Part shown: positions 28,495-38,565 of the stretch, piece after piece
Layout: each line of letters starts with the position of its first letter
Position numbering within the stretch: position 1 is the first letter of the stretch
Assembly: GCA_013289695.1 (NCBI GenBank)
Contig: JABCZK010000002.1
Span: 157,824 to 221,823 of the forward strand
Source: Acidobacteriota bacterium
GTDB lineage: Bacteria > Acidobacteriota > Terriglobia > Acidiferrales > UBA7541
Reading direction: 5' to 3'
Length of the DNA: 64,000 bases
Notes under the pieces: generated by a model
What the model was told of the DNA's origin: nothing
Seen by the model: only the letters and a program-made list of their open reading frames with translations
Database searches by the model: none
Program-made: the position numbers and the translations under genes

Positions 28495-28821
28495 ACCGAG
28501 GTGGGCTCTTTTCTGCGCCGATTGAGTGCAGCGCGCGCACAATGGCGCGCGCATCGGCGCGGTAAGCAATCAAGGTTAGGGGAGAGTTTGCGCGAAGTCA
28601 ATCGCGGGAGGAACATCGCGGGAGGAAGTCAAAGGCACCACAGATGAATACAGCTAGAGCCAAAGGCGAAAATAGAAGAGGGAAAATGGAAAACCTCCCC
28701 GGGTGCGTGGGTCCGAAGGTCGAAAGGCATCGCACGCTTGATCATTCCGCCGCTAAGCAACTAGACACGTCTGGATGTCTGGTGCATAGCAATTCGCGGT
28801 AGCCAGTGCTATTCACTGTAT
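28495..28821. other. Divergent intergenic region proS / RHS-fusion gene
   Basis: About 330 nt that must hold both divergent promoters; none is convincing by eye. A short direct repeat, ATCGCGGGAGGAA, occurs twice (28602-28628). No coding frame is supported. Confidence 0.4.
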
Positions 28822-30891
28822 ATGCGCTACCTCCCAATGGAACGGGTGTGCCCTCGTTGCAACCGTGTAACGGCCGGCTCAGCTTCCCAGTGTCCGGCCT
28901 GTGGACTCGAATCAACAGGCGATCAATTCTCCTGGAGCACGACAAAGCGACTTTTGATTCTTGCCATGGGCGTATCTGGGGTCATTCTGGTAGCCGCCGC
29001 GGCCATCGTGGCCGGCATCTTCGTTTACCTAAGCGGACGCATAACTGTAACCGGCGCGTACCGGGACTCGCTAGCGATAGCCGAGTCTTCGCCCCAAGTG
29101 CAGAGCGCTCTCGGAACTGGCATTCAGGCGAAATGGCCGGTCATGGGCACCAGTCTCCGGTCCCAAAACTCCGAATTCGCGCAATGGTCGGTGAAGCTGC
29201 GCGGTTCGCGGGGTGAGGGCCGTCTATATGGGGTTGCAAATGAGATCAACGGAACCTGGGAATTCTCGCGGCTGGCCGTCGTCGCTGACGCTGGGCAAGA
29301 GAAAATTGATCTGAGTCCGAAGCCGCTTCCGTTGCACCTTCATGCCGCAACAGTCCAGCGGGTCTTTCTGATACCGATCGGCCTTTCCGAAACTGAGAAC
29401 CTCGCTTGGGCGCCCGGCTATTACAAAGCTAAACTCGGGATTGACGCCGTGGTGCTTCCCCCAGCCGCATGGGATTCGAGTCTCGAAGATCCACATCGCC
29501 ATCAGCTGGATGCCAACAGGTGCGTCGAGTTTCTGCAGCGCTCATATCCGGACCTGGCGCGCGATCCCGCCGCGATCCTGATCGGCGTCACCTCGCGCGA
29601 TATGTACATTCCCTATTTCGGCTGGGAGTATGCTGAGAACTTGCGCCTCGAGGACCGGTTCGCGATCGTCTCGTCAGCAAGGCTGCATCCGCCTTCGCCA
29701 CTCGACAACTGGAATCCCGAATGGCTGAATTCGCGCTTGCTAAAATTGCTTACAAAAAATATCGCCATGTTGTATTTCGGGCTGCCGATGAGCAGTGACA
29801 GCACAAGCCTGCTGGGCGGTGGAGTCCTCAATGGCTGGCAAATCGATCAGATGGGCGGACAGGTTATTGGAGCGGATGGCGCCTGGAACTCATTCATCAA
29901 CTCAGGCGATCCGGGGTTCACGGTTTACGATGCGCCGGGCAAGCCTGTCCTCTGGAGAACCGAATATGTGAACCAAGCTGTCCGGGATACTGCCGCGCAA
30001 CTATTCAGCACCGACCTGAGCCTGGGGCTTTTTGTCCAACGGAAAATGGATTTCATCCTCGACGACGAATATCCTCTGCGCTTCACACGGGTTTACACCA
30101 TTGGCGATGACCGCAGCCGCGCGTTCGGGGTCGGTGCTTCGGATTCATTGGACATGTTCTTGGTGGGTCAAATGGGCTCCTATGTGGACCTGTGCTTGGA
30201 AGACGGGGCTAGAATTCATTTCGTCCACCAGTTGGGGAAGCCGGGACAATTGGATACTTACCTCGAACCGGGCGCTTGGAGCGGCCCCTATATTCGCACC
30301 AAATTCGAATTTGACGGGAAGATCTGGCGCCTGAAAAGAAACGATGGCTGGACGTTTTTCTTTCGCTACCATCCGGAATGGTTGCTGCAATACGTAACGG
30401 TGCTGACAGCTTTCAGTGATCCTGCAGGCCACGAGTACAAAATGGAACGGGACAAGTTCGGCGACCTACTTTCCATCACGGCCCCTTCGGGGAAATGGCT
30501 CCATTTCGACAATGACGCTCTCCATCGTGTCCAGCGCATCGCATCTTCGCTCGGCCGCACGGTGCAATACGAGTACGACTCTGGCGGGCGTCTCGTTCGT
30601 GCGACCAACTCCGAAGGTCATGTGGACACCTATACCTACGACGAGAAAGCCGAAATGCTCACCGCTGGCCACGGGAATAACTCCGCAGTTGTGACGAATG
30701 CATATTCGAATGCTGGTTACATCAAGAGCCAAACCGTCGCGGACAGTGGCAAGTTTGAATTCAGCTACTTGCGGGGGTCCCGTAACGTCATCCAGGAAAG
30801 CTCGATCACGGACCCACACGGAATGCTCACGTCGTTTCTCTTCGGACGCGGCGGCTACACGCAGACGCTACCGCGGCTCTCTGGGCATTAA
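28822..30891 (+). CDS. Zinc-ribbon / Coa1-like / pseudo-archaemetzincin / RHS fusion protein
   Basis: A 689-aa mosaic. Residues 10-27 form a zinc ribbon (C10-x2-C13, C24-x2-C27). One membrane helix spans about 42-70. Residues about 71-165 resemble the Coa1/Tim21-like small domain. Residues about 175-320 recall archaemetzincin (VFLIPIG start, IGVTSRDMY core), but the place of HExxH reads KNIAML, so it should be inactive. From about 400 on lies an RHS-type region (FTRVYTIGDDRSRAFG; YD-type repeats near 545-625). The protein ends soon after the repeats with no recognisable toxin tip. Start ATG 28822, or 28837. The zinc ribbon, helix and RHS part are clear; the metzincin-like call is inference. 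Confidence 0.75.
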   Translation: MRYLPMERVCPRCNRVTAGSASQCPACGLESTGDQFSWSTTKRLLILAMGVSGVILVAAAAIVAGIFVYLSGRITVTGAYRDSLAIAESSPQVQSALGTGIQAKWPVMGTSLRSQNSEFAQWSVKLRGSRGEGRLYGVANEINGTWEFSRLAVVADAGQEKIDLSPKPLPLHLHAATVQRVFLIPIGLSETENLAWAPGYYKAKLGIDAVVLPPAAWDSSLEDPHRHQLDANRCVEFLQRSYPDLARDPAAILIGVTSRDMYIPYFGWEYAENLRLEDRFAIVSSARLHPPSPLDNWNPEWLNSRLLKLLTKNIAMLYFGLPMSSDSTSLLGGGVLNGWQIDQMGGQVIGADGAWNSFINSGDPGFTVYDAPGKPVLWRTEYVNQAVRDTAAQLFSTDLSLGLFVQRKMDFILDDEYPLRFTRVYTIGDDRSRAFGVGASDSLDMFLVGQMGSYVDLCLEDGARIHFVHQLGKPGQLDTYLEPGAWSGPYIRTKFEFDGKIWRLKRNDGWTFFFRYHPEWLLQYVTVLTAFSDPAGHEYKMERDKFGDLLSITAPSGKWLHFDNDALHRVQRIASSLGRTVQYEYDSGGRLVRATNSEGHVDTYTYDEKAEMLTAGHGNNSAVVTNAYSNAGYIKSQTVADSGKFEFSYLRGSRNVIQESSITDPHGMLTSFLFGRGGYTQTLPRLSGH

Positions 30892-31036
30892 CTCAAGACA
30901 GCATTCACGCGCTTTGGGCCTCCATCACCTGGGCTGCTGTTCGTTTGTTTGGACACCGAATTCGGGCGTCGACGCGCCGAACCAATTCAGGATTGCTCCT
31001 TCTGGCACAACGGCGCTTAGAACTGGGATTATCGCA

Positions 31037-31063
31037 GAGCCCGCTATTATTGCGGGCCTTTTG
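31037..31063 (+). terminator. Possible rho-independent terminator after the RHS-fusion gene
   Basis: Stem GCCCGC (31039-31044) pairs with GCGGGC (31052-31057) around a TATTATT loop and is followed by CTTTT. It lies 145 nt after the stop codon; strength is moderate. Confidence 0.55.
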
Positions 31064-31152
31064 TGCGTGTGAAAATTCCCAAATCGGTGTAGGCTATCTG
31101 GCGCGTCAGTCAGCCTCGGAACGGCCAACCAACGAAGAGGAGTTTTTTTGAG

Positions 31153-31914
31153 ATGAAGATGCGCCTTGCCCTACTAGGATTGCTCATAGGCTTTTGTACC
31201 CTCCCATGGTCCGTTCCGGTGTACGCGCAGGGCGGCGCGGGAGCGGGCACATCCCCGGCGCAGCAGCAGACGAGTCCTCCGCCGCCGCAGCAGTCCAGCC
31301 AGCCCAAAATTCTGTCGCCACGCGCGGCGAACGTGCGGCCGGGCGAGCCCTACCATCGCCCGACGGAAAAGGAAAAGTTGCGCTCCTGGGCGTTCATTTC
31401 ATTCGGGCCGTATCCCTTCATCGCTGCGGCGGTCGCGGGTGGAGTGCAGCAGGCCAATGATTCCGCGCCGGAGTGGGGTCAGGGATGGGACGCCTACGGT
31501 GTGCGCGTAGCCAGCAATTTTGGCATCAACCTGGTGACGCAGACGACGCGCTACGGGATGGCTGCAGTCTTCCACGAGGACACGCTCTACTATCGCTGCG
31601 AGTGCAGCGGGTTTGGCCACCGTTTGGAGCATGCGTTGATATCCACCGTCACGGCGCGTAGAGGCGATGACGGACATCGAACCTTTTCGTTTGCGTCGCT
31701 GGCCGCGCCCTATGCGGGCGGCGAAGTCGCAGCGCTCAGTTGGTACCCGAGCCGTTACGACGCGATGGACGGCTTCCGCATTGGCAATTACAACCTGGCC
31801 GTGCAAGCGGGGTTGAACGTGGCGCTGGAATTTATTTACGGCGGGCCGCACACTTTTTTGGGCAGACATCACGTCCCGGTGCTTTCGAACGCAACGGGTT
31901 CCAACCAGCAGTAA
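31153..31914 (+). CDS. Exported hypothetical protein of an acidobacterial family
   Basis: A 253-aa protein with a signal peptide (about residues 1-25, ending VYAQ) and a Gln/Pro-rich segment. The domain after it holds the pattern GQGWDAYGVRVASNFG and HEDTLYYRCECSGFGHRLEHAL, which I associate with hypothetical envelope proteins common in acidobacteria. GAGGAG precedes the ATG. It is probably periplasmic or outer-membrane-associated; no function is known to me. A strong terminator follows 32 nt downstream. Confidence 0.7.
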   Translation: MKMRLALLGLLIGFCTLPWSVPVYAQGGAGAGTSPAQQQTSPPPPQQSSQPKILSPRAANVRPGEPYHRPTEKEKLRSWAFISFGPYPFIAAAVAGGVQQANDSAPEWGQGWDAYGVRVASNFGINLVTQTTRYGMAAVFHEDTLYYRCECSGFGHRLEHALISTVTARRGDDGHRTFSFASLAAPYAGGEVAALSWYPSRYDAMDGFRIGNYNLAVQAGLNVALEFIYGGPHTFLGRHHVPVLSNATGSNQQ

Positions 31915-31945
31915 TTTTTTGCATGACGCAATCACGAAGATCGCG

Positions 31946-31987
31946 AGCCCGCCGGTGAGTTTTCATCGGCGGGCTTTCTTTTTTTTG
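31946..31987 (+). terminator. Strong rho-independent terminator
   Basis: A 12-bp stem pairs 31946-31957 (AGCCCGCCGGTG) with 31964-31975 (CATCGGCGGGCT) around a 6-nt loop, followed by a T-rich run to 31986. It ends the 31153-31914 transcript and separates it from the convergent lipoprotein gene. Confidence 0.9.
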
Positions 31988-32012
31988 CGTTGCGGCGAAT
32001 GCCGCCGGATGT

Positions 32013-32282
32013 TCAGCGGCGATCCGGGTGATTGTGGCGCCAAGCCCAGTATTCGCGCTGCTCGGGAGGCGGCAGCTTGCGAAATTCCCGATATGGCCGG
32101 TGGGTTTCACCGACCCACTGGCGGTAATAGACGATTTCGTGGTCGTCCCAGTAGTGATAATCGTTATAGTACGGATCGTAAACGCGGACTGCGTGGTGTT
32201 CGGCGCAACCCGTCAGCACCACGGGTGTAATTGTCGCTACTCCCAACAATAATGCTCCGAGCCAACGCGTATTGAATCGCAT
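32013..32282 (-). CDS. Small lipoprotein, hypothetical
   Basis: An 89-aa protein with a lipoprotein signal: a basic start (MRFNTRW), a hydrophobic core and the lipobox VLTGC, so Cys26 would be lipidated. The mature part is rich in Tyr, His, Trp and Arg (DPYYNDYHYWDDHE; EYWAWRHNHPDRR), perhaps binding metal or peptidoglycan. ATG 32282 is preferred to a longer frame because it starts the signal peptide. It is convergent with the preceding gene. The function is unknown. Confidence 0.7.
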   Translation of the reverse strand: MRFNTRWLGALLLGVATITPVVLTGCAEHHAVRVYDPYYNDYHYWDDHEIVYYRQWVGETHRPYREFRKLPPPEQREYWAWRHNHPDRR

Positions 32283-32440
32283 TGTTATGATTCCTCCGTG
32301 AGCGGCTGCGCTGACGCATCCGTTCGATTGCAAACCACGCAGCGCTCCGATAAACTCTTCACGAATTCATAAACACGCTGGCGCCGGCAAAGTTGCTGGC
32401 AAGCATTGCGCCGTTGCGAATCCCGGCCGGGTGCCCTGAC

Positions 32441-33763
32441 ATGAAGAACGAAACTCCAGAATTGCTGCGCATGAGCCGCTCACTGGATGAAGTGGATCCG
32501 GAAGTCGCCGAGGCGCTGCGCGACGAAGTGCGCCGCCAGGCAACAGGCCTGGAACTGATCGCGTCCGAAAATTTCGTTTCCGAAGCGGTGTTGGAAGCGA
32601 TGGGCTCGGTCTTCACGAATAAGTACGCAGAAGGCTATCCCGGCAAACGCTACTACGGCGGCTGCGAGAATGTGGACCGCGTCGAGCGCCTCGCCATCGA
32701 ACGCGCGACGCAGCTTTTCGGCGCCGAGCACGCCAACGTGCAGTCGCACTCCGGAACGCAAGCTAACATTTCCGTATACATGACCGTGCTCGAGCCCGGC
32801 GCGACTGTGCTGGGCATGAACCTGGCGCACGGCGGCCACCTGACGCACGGGCATCCGCTGAATTTCTCGGGCAAGACTTACAAATTCATCGCTTACGGCG
32901 TGACGAAAGACACCGAGACGATTGATTACGACGAAATCGCGCGGCTGGCGCGAGAGCATCAGCCGAAAATGATCGTGGCCGGAGCGAGCGCGTACGCTCG
33001 CATTATTGATTTCCCGCGCATCGCGGAAATTGCGCAGTCCGTGAGAGCGTTATTTTTCGTGGACATGGCGCACATCGCGGGATTGGTGGCCGCGGGTGTG
33101 CATCCCAGCCCTGTGCCGCACGCAGATTTTGTTTCCACCACTACGCACAAGACTTTGCGCGGGCCGCGCGGCGGCCTGGTGCTGTGCCGCGAAAAATACG
33201 CGAAGGATCTGGATCGCATCACTTTTCCGGGATTGCAAGGCGGGCCGCTCGAGCACATCATCGCCGCGAAAGCCGTGTGCCTGAAGGAAGCTGCCGCGCC
33301 GGATTTTCGCGCGTATCAGCAACAGGTGGTGACAAATGCCAAGGCGCTGGCTGCGGGATTGGGTGCGCGAGGATTCCGCATCGTCACTGGCGGCACGGAC
33401 AATCATTTGATGCTGGTGGACATGCACTCGCGCGGAATCACCGGACGCGACGCGGAGCTGGCGCTGGAACGCTCCGGCATGACGGTAAACAAGAATGCGA
33501 TTCCCTTCGACCCCCTGCCGCCGATGAAGGCGGGCGGAATTCGCATCGGCACTCCGGCGGTAACTACTCGCGGAATGCGCGAACCTGAAATGGAGAAGAT
33601 TGCGGCGTGGATTGCTGAGGTGCTCACGCATCTTGGCGATGCAGGTATCGAACAGCGCGTGCGCTCCGAAGTTGCGTCGTTCGCCGCGCGATTTCCGCTG
33701 TATTCACGGCGCCTCGAAGCCGCCGATGCGGTCGGCGCGTTGCATTCCAAGGTTGCCGGCTAG
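32441..33763 (+). CDS. glyA: Serine hydroxymethyltransferase
   Basis: A 440-aa PLP enzyme that interconverts serine and glycine while loading tetrahydrofolate with a one-carbon unit. The PLP lysine lies in [14 protein letters not shown], with the usual [19 protein letters not shown] and SGTQAN motifs. It starts at ATG 32441; 16 in-frame codons upstream do not resemble the family. It is single and transcribed alone. It feeds the one-carbon pool that also supplies methionine for metK. Confidence 0.96.
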   Translation: MKNETPELLRMSRSLDEVDPEVAEALRDEVRRQATGLELIASENFVSEAVLEAMGSVFTNKYAEGYPGKRYYGGCENVDRVERLAIERATQLFGAEHANVQSHSGTQANISVYMTVLEPGATVLGMNLAHGGHLTHGHPLNFSGKTYKFIAYGVTKDTETIDYDEIARLAREHQPKMIVAGASAYARIIDFPRIAEIAQSVRALFFVDMAHIAGLVAAGVHPSPVPHADFVSTTTHKTLRGPRGGLVLCREKYAKDLDRITFPGLQGGPLEHIIAAKAVCLKEAAAPDFRAYQQQVVTNAKALAAGLGARGFRIVTGGTDNHLMLVDMHSRGITGRDAELALERSGMTVNKNAIPFDPLPPMKAGGIRIGTPAVTTRGMREPEMEKIAAWIAEVLTHLGDAGIEQRVRSEVASFAARFPLYSRRLEAADAVGALHSKVAG

Positions 33764-33949
33764 TCCAGCGCACGCGCAAAGTTCCAAACACGCGCAGTTG
33801 TCCCGTTGCGGCACGGATTTGCGGTGCCGCGCCCGCAGTGACTCCTGTTCCTTGCCCTAACTTGTGCCTGGGCCGCGCTGCGGCGTTCACCTCCACGTCC
33901 TCTTTGGAAGCGGATTTGCGAGTGCATCACAGCGGGGGTAACGCCCACC

Positions 33950-34717
33950 ATGAGCACCAGCTCGGCCGTGGCAGTAGTCGCATGGCCTCATACACTAGAA
34001 GCCGGCCGAGATGAAGCACGCCTGATCCAGGATTCCCTGTTGCCGCGCGGCACTTTGCGCGGAGCTGCGTTCGAGGTGGCCTTTCGTTTCGCGCCGCTCG
34101 GTGAAGTTCGCGGAGACTTCGCGGATTTCTTTCAACTGCCCAATGGCTTGGTGGGCATGTATGTGAGCGCTGTCGTCGGCAAGGGACTGATCGCGGCGAT
34201 GTATGCTTCGCTGGTGATGGGCACGATCCGCGGGATCAATAAGACCGGCGAAGACAGCGGCGCCGTGCTCGGCCTGCTGACGAAACGCCTGCGCGTGCGA
34301 CCGTCTCCGGGGTGTTACAGCTCCGTGATTTACGCGCTGTTCAATCCAGCAACGGGCGTACTTACTTTTTCGAACGCGGGCATCCCGCTTCCTCTGCTGG
34401 TCTCAGCCAATGGCTGCTGCTCGCTGGGTGAGGGTGGCTTTCCCTCCGGCATGTTTCCCGACGCTTCCTACGAGATACACAGCGTGCGACCGTCGCCGGG
34501 AGACGCAGTGCTGTTTGCCGCCGACGGCCTGCACGAAATGCGCAACGCGGAGAATGAGGATCGGAGCTGGGGCAAGCTGGAAGAAATCTGGAAGCAATTC
34601 CGTTGCAAGTCCGCGGACGAATGCCTGGATTTTCTTTTCGACCAGGTGCGCACATTTTCCGCGAGCGGCGGCAGCCATGACGACATCACCGCGGTGGTCT
34701 TGAAGTTGGCCCTATAG
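33950..34717 (+). CDS. SpoIIE-type (PPM) phosphatase with a degenerate metal site
   Basis: A 255-aa protein covering the SpoIIE/RsbU-type phosphatase fold (about residues 40-255). Retained motifs include GEVRGDFADF (D56, D59), a second acidic site in FAADGLHE and the terminal HDDITAVVL. The usual GDVxGKG motif reads SAVVGKG, so the metal-ligand Asp is Ala74 and the preceding Gly is Ser73. It may be weak, a pseudophosphatase or a binding module. There is no sensor domain and no anti-sigma partner nearby. The family is secure; loss of activity is inference. Confidence 0.85.
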   Translation: MSTSSAVAVVAWPHTLEAGRDEARLIQDSLLPRGTLRGAAFEVAFRFAPLGEVRGDFADFFQLPNGLVGMYVSAVVGKGLIAAMYASLVMGTIRGINKTGEDSGAVLGLLTKRLRVRPSPGCYSSVIYALFNPATGVLTFSNAGIPLPLLVSANGCCSLGEGGFPSGMFPDASYEIHSVRPSPGDAVLFAADGLHEMRNAENEDRSWGKLEEIWKQFRCKSADECLDFLFDQVRTFSASGGSHDDITAVVLKLAL

Positions 34718-34746
34718 CGGTGGTGATTGGCTCGCCCGCGGTTTTC

Positions 34747-35178
34747 TCAAACGACGGATATCTGCAGGTCCGACACCTTGCCATCTCGAATCGAGAATGC
34801 GCGCACGGGTTTTTCGGCATGTGGCAGCGGCGAAATGATGAAGTACGCGGCGTCTGGATAGTAGGCCCGCGCGATATCGGTGCGAGAGGGCTCGTTCGCG
34901 CCGTGCGGATGCGAATGATAAATTCCTAGCAGCTGTAATCCCGCGCCGCGCATCTCTCGCATCAGCGGAAATAATTCCTCAGGCGCGATTTCATACTGCG
35001 TCGCGGAATCGCTCGCCACATTCCGCGCCGGATATGCATGGATGATCACGCCATCGCGGCCCGCCAGCAGGCCGCAGCACTCGTGCCGTGGCACCTGCTG
35101 CGCCTCGGCTCGCAAACTTCGCAGCACGGCTGCGTCTATTCGAATGGAATCCGGCACGACGGCAAGTCTATATCGCAT
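34747..35178 (-). CDS. JAMM/Mov34-type metallopeptidase
   Basis: A 143-aa JAMM-family protein. The zinc-site residues are visible: E33 in HECCGLL, then H88-S-H90-P with S98 and D101 in HSHPHGANEPSRTD. Prokaryotic members release sulfur-carrier or ubiquitin-like tails from proteins or process sulfur carriers. No MoaD/ThiS-like gene is adjacent, so the substrate is open. It stands alone between the phosphatase gene and the aspartyl-protease remnant. Confidence 0.88.
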   Translation of the reverse strand: MRYRLAVVPDSIRIDAAVLRSLRAEAQQVPRHECCGLLAGRDGVIIHAYPARNVASDSATQYEIAPEELFPLMREMRGAGLQLLGIYHSHPHGANEPSRTDIARAYYPDAAYFIISPLPHAEKPVRAFSIRDGKVSDLQISVV

Positions 35179-35252
35179 TCATCCGCAACAGAAAATAGTT
35201 CGGAGAATCGCGCGGATTTTTCCTGAGGGCACGACGCGCGAAGGCCAGCGGC

Positions 35253-35951
35253 CTAAACGAGGGCTTTCAGCGTGACCACTGCGGTGCACTGCTTGCCGCC
35301 GGACTCCAGCAGCAGCGTGAGTTTTTCTCCGACGGCTTCGCGGCGGATGGTCTCGCGGACGTTGCGCAGGATCAGGTTCGCGGTGCTCTTACCGTTTATG
35401 GCGAGGATTGGATCGGCGGATTTTACCCCGGCAGCAGCGCCTGGGCCTCCGGCGATCACGTCGACTACCGTGAAATGTTTGCCGTCTTTATCCCGACCCA
35501 TCCATATTCCTGCGCGGTCGTAGCTGTCACGGCGGCCGTAGTTTTTGTTTTTCTCGAAGATGATGCGGGTGCGCGCGTAGTCGAAGGTGACGTCGAATTG
35601 CGAAAGCACGTTCGGGCCGATCCGTCCAGCCATCGCTGAGGAAGTGGTCAGCCCGGTTTTCTGCGCGGAGCGGCGGATGACCAAGTCGCGCACGGTGACA
35701 TCGCCAATCTGCAATTCTTTGGCGCGCGCGAGCAAGGAACGTACCGGTCCGCCGATGGCCCATCCGGTGACGCCTTCGAGCTTCGCCGCGTACTTCTCCT
35801 GAAGATTGTTCTGCGCGCAGAATGGGCCATAGAGCAGCAGCGAGGAGCGCGAAAGGGTATCCACGCCGAAATTTCCCGCGACGCCAGCGCTGCTGCTGCC
35901 GCACGGGAAACCGAATGCAACGGCGTCGGTCCCGCAGCGGCGGGACGGAGG
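35253..35951 (-). pseudogene. 5'-truncated aspartyl protease with PDZ domain
   Basis: The minus-strand frame is open from 35951 down and encodes the second half of a retropepsin-like aspartyl protease (FGVDTLSRSSLLLYGPF, where family members read DTG) followed by a PDZ domain (about 35253-35500: GPGAAAGVKSADPILAINGK). There is no signal peptide, no first half and no ATG; a TAG at 35954-35952 closes the frame upstream. Immediately beyond lie palindromic repeats and then ftsZ. The only starts are weak, such as GTG 35864. It is most likely a remnant whose 5' part was lost at the repeat border. Confidence 0.7.
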
Positions 35952-35978
35952 CTACAAAGGCAGACTCAACAGCTAAGA

Positions 35979-36066
35979 GCCGGCGAGCGCCGGCGCTACG
36001 CAACGCGGGCACGCCACGATCGCCGCGAGTTTTAGACGTGCGGGGCGGTTCGCGAACCGCCCCTAC
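35979..36066. repeat. Palindromic CTAC-tailed repeats after ftsZ
   Basis: GCCGGCGAGCGCCGGCGCTAC (35979-35999) and GGGGCGGTTCGCGAACCGCCCC with tail TAC (36042-36066). The second is the first hairpin after the ftsZ stop, so it may close the cell-division transcript. Confidence 0.75.
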
Positions 36067-36080
36067 GGTATGGAGATTTC

Positions 36081-37268
36081 TTACGCTTTTTGCGCTTGGC
36101 GGCGCAGGAACGTTGGGACGTCCAGATCGTCGGCCGGGACTTCGCTGCGCACATCGGCGACGTTGCGGGCGACCTGCTGCACCACATTGGTCTGTTGCGG
36201 CGCGATGTTTCCGGCGGCGGGTTGCTCGCGCGCAGCCTTCCACGTCTTCGGCAGATAGGATGGCTTCTGCTGGCCTTTGCGGCCGGCTACGTCGCGGAAG
36301 CCCGCGGCGATCACGGTGATTTTCACGGACTCCTTCATGGCATCGTCCATCACCGCGCCGAAAATAATATTGGCATTTTCGTGCGCGGCTTTCTGGATGA
36401 TGGAAGAAGCTTCGTGCACTTCCTGCAGGCTGAGGCTGGAGGAGCCGGTGATGTTGATCAAAATTCCCTGCGCGCCCTGAATGCAATTGTCTTCGAGCAG
36501 CGGGCTGTTGATGGCGCGATTCGCGGCGTCAATGGCGCGATTCGAGCCGGAAGCGACGGCGGTGCCCATCACGGCATAACCCTGGCCGGACATAATCGTT
36601 TTCACGTCGGCGAAGTCGCGATTGATGATGCCCGGAATGGTGATGATGTCCGAAATGCCCTGCACGGCCTGACGCAAAATATCGTCGGCGATGCGGAAAG
36701 CCTCGAAGAAGCTGGTGCCGTGCTCGACGCAATCCATCAGCCGCTCGTTCGGAATCACGATGACGGTGTCCACGCAGCCGATCAGCTCGGCGAGCGCTTG
36801 TTCGGCCTGCTCCATGCGACGCTTGCCTTCGAACGCGAAGGGCTTGGTCGCAACCGCGACAGTGAGCGCGCCGAGTTCGCTGGCAAGATTCGCAACGACG
36901 GGAGCGGCGCCGCTGCCGGTGCCGCCGCCAAGGCCCGCGGTGACAAACACCATGTCCGCGCCGTCGAGCGCTTCGAGAATCTTTTCCGTGTCCTCGAGCG
37001 CGGCTTTGCGGCCGACTTCCGGATTCGCGCCTGCGCCGAGTCCTTTAGTGAGCTTCGCGCCCAGTTGCAGTTTTACGGGCGCCTGTGACAATTTCAGCGC
37101 CTGCAAATCGGTGTTGGCCGCGATAAATTCCACGCCTTCCACTTTCGCGCGGATCATGCGGTTGACGGCGTTGGAACCGCCGCCGCCCACGCCGATTACT
37201 TTTATCTTTGCCCCGTTGGTTGCTTCTTCCGCGAACGACACTCGCATTGCCGATTCTTTTTGCGCCAT
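36081..37268 (-). CDS. ftsZ: Cell division protein FtsZ
   Basis: A 395-aa tubulin homologue that assembles the cytokinetic ring with GTP. The tubulin signature GGGTGSG is present, with [13 protein letters not shown] at the N-terminal nucleotide site and [11 protein letters not shown] in the T7 loop. A variable linker (about 325-375) leads to the conserved C-terminal peptide [12 protein letters not shown], which binds FtsA. Starts at ATG 37268 with GGAGGA upstream. It is the last gene of the division cluster, 49 nt after ftsA. Confidence 0.97.
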   Translation of the reverse strand: MAQKESAMRVSFAEEATNGAKIKVIGVGGGGSNAVNRMIRAKVEGVEFIAANTDLQALKLSQAPVKLQLGAKLTKGLGAGANPEVGRKAALEDTEKILEALDGADMVFVTAGLGGGTGSGAAPVVANLASELGALTVAVATKPFAFEGKRRMEQAEQALAELIGCVDTVIVIPNERLMDCVEHGTSFFEAFRIADDILRQAVQGISDIITIPGIINRDFADVKTIMSGQGYAVMGTAVASGSNRAIDAANRAINSPLLEDNCIQGAQGILINITGSSSLSLQEVHEASSIIQKAAHENANIIFGAVMDDAMKESVKITVIAAGFRDVAGRKGQQKPSYLPKTWKAAREQPAAGNIAPQQTNVVQQVARNVADVRSEVPADDLDVPTFLRRQAQKA

Positions 37269-37317
37269 GCTTCCTCCCCAGTCTTTTCCCAATTTCGTTT
37301 TTTGCATCCGTTGCCTG

Positions 37318-38532
37318 TTACGCCCCTGCAAACATGCTTTTCAACTTGCCTACCCAACCACTGGGACGTGATCCGCCGGCACGCCGCGTGCGCGCGCCGT
37401 ACAGAACCAGTCCCACGGCCGTTGAATACTCGGGCCGGGAAACCTCTTCGCTCATTCCGGCAAGTCCGCGCGGCGACGCCACGCGCACCGGAAGATTGAA
37501 AATTCGCTCGGCCAGTTCACACAGGCCGCGCAACTGCGCGCCGCCGCCCGTGAGCACGATGCCCGCGGGGATCATGCCTTCCCCGCCGCCGCGGCGCAGT
37601 TCGTCGCGCACCAACATCAATAGTTCATGCGCGCGCGGCTCGACGATTTCAGAAAGCATGCGCGAAAACACGGTGCGCGGCGGACGATCGCCTACGCTGG
37701 CGATTTCGATGGCCACGTCTTCTTTCAGCAGTTCACGCAGCGCGCAGGCGTGCAGGCGTTTGATTTTTTCCGCTTCGCTGCTGGGCGTGCGCAGGCCCAC
37801 GGCGAGATCGTTCGTGAAATGATCGCCACCCACTGGAACTGCCGCGGTGTGGCGCACGACGCCGCCGCCGAAGGCGACCAACTCCGTGGTGCCGCCACCG
37901 ATGTCGAGCAGGCACGCGCCGAGTTCGCGCTCGTCCTGCGTGAGGCAGGCTTCGGCGGAAGCGAGCGGCTCGAGGACTGTGTCGTCCACGCGCACGCCCG
38001 CGCGGTTAACTGCTGTGACGATATTTTGGGTGGCGGTGCCGGAGGTGGTGACGATGTGCACGTTCGCTTCCAGGCGCTGACCGACCATGCCGATCGCGTC
38101 GCGCACATTATCTTGCGCGTCGAGCGAAAATTCCTGCGGGAGTACGTGCAGCACTTCGCGGTCTTCCGGCAGTTGCACGCCGCGGGCTGCTTCGATCGCG
38201 CGGCGCACGTCGTCGCGCTGCACGTCGCGCGGCCGCGAGCCCACGGTAATGCCGCCGCGGCTGTTGACGCCGCGGACGTGAGTGCCGGCTACGCCAATCA
38301 GCGCCGATTCCACCGGGACGCCGGTGAGCGCTTCGGCTTCCTCGACCGCGCGGCGAATCGAGCTGACCGCCAGATCGAGGTTGACGATTTGGCCTCTGCG
38401 CCACCCTTTGGATTCCGCTGCGCCCAGGGCCGCGAATTTCACGCTGCCGTCGTCGTCCAGTTCGCCGATCAACGCGCAGGTTTTTGTGCTGCCGATGTCC
38501 AGCGCTACGATGTGCCGTTCCTTCTTCGTCAA
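37318..38532 (-). CDS. ftsA: Cell division protein FtsA
   Basis: A 404-aa actin-like ATPase that tethers FtsZ to the membrane. It begins [17 protein letters not shown] (phosphate 1 motif), has DIGGGTTEL (phosphate 2) and GGGAQLRGL (adenosine), and ends with a basic, amphipathic tail VGKLKSMF for membrane binding. TTG 38532 is the start, supported by GAGGAG 8 nt upstream. It lies between ftsQ and ftsZ, the usual order. Confidence 0.96.
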   Translation of the reverse strand: MTKKERHIVALDIGSTKTCALIGELDDDGSVKFAALGAAESKGWRRGQIVNLDLAVSSIRRAVEEAEALTGVPVESALIGVAGTHVRGVNSRGGITVGSRPRDVQRDDVRRAIEAARGVQLPEDREVLHVLPQEFSLDAQDNVRDAIGMVGQRLEANVHIVTTSGTATQNIVTAVNRAGVRVDDTVLEPLASAEACLTQDERELGACLLDIGGGTTELVAFGGGVVRHTAAVPVGGDHFTNDLAVGLRTPSSEAEKIKRLHACALRELLKEDVAIEIASVGDRPPRTVFSRMLSEIVEPRAHELLMLVRDELRRGGGEGMIPAGIVLTGGGAQLRGLCELAERIFNLPVRVASPRGLAGMSEEVSRPEYSTAVGLVLYGARTRRAGGSRPSGWVGKLKSMFAGA

Positions 38533-38565
38533 ATCTGATGCTCCTCGGTTGCTTTTACCCTGCCC

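Noticed and set aside
28822..30891. RHS toxin-delivery locus
   Set aside because: No toxin tip, immunity gene, VgrG or secretion partner nearby, and the N-terminus is a membrane anchor.
35527..36486. A 319-codon minus-strand frame overlapping the ftsZ 3' end
   Set aside because: It is a shadow frame of ftsZ and of the aspartyl-protease remnant; no domain is visible.
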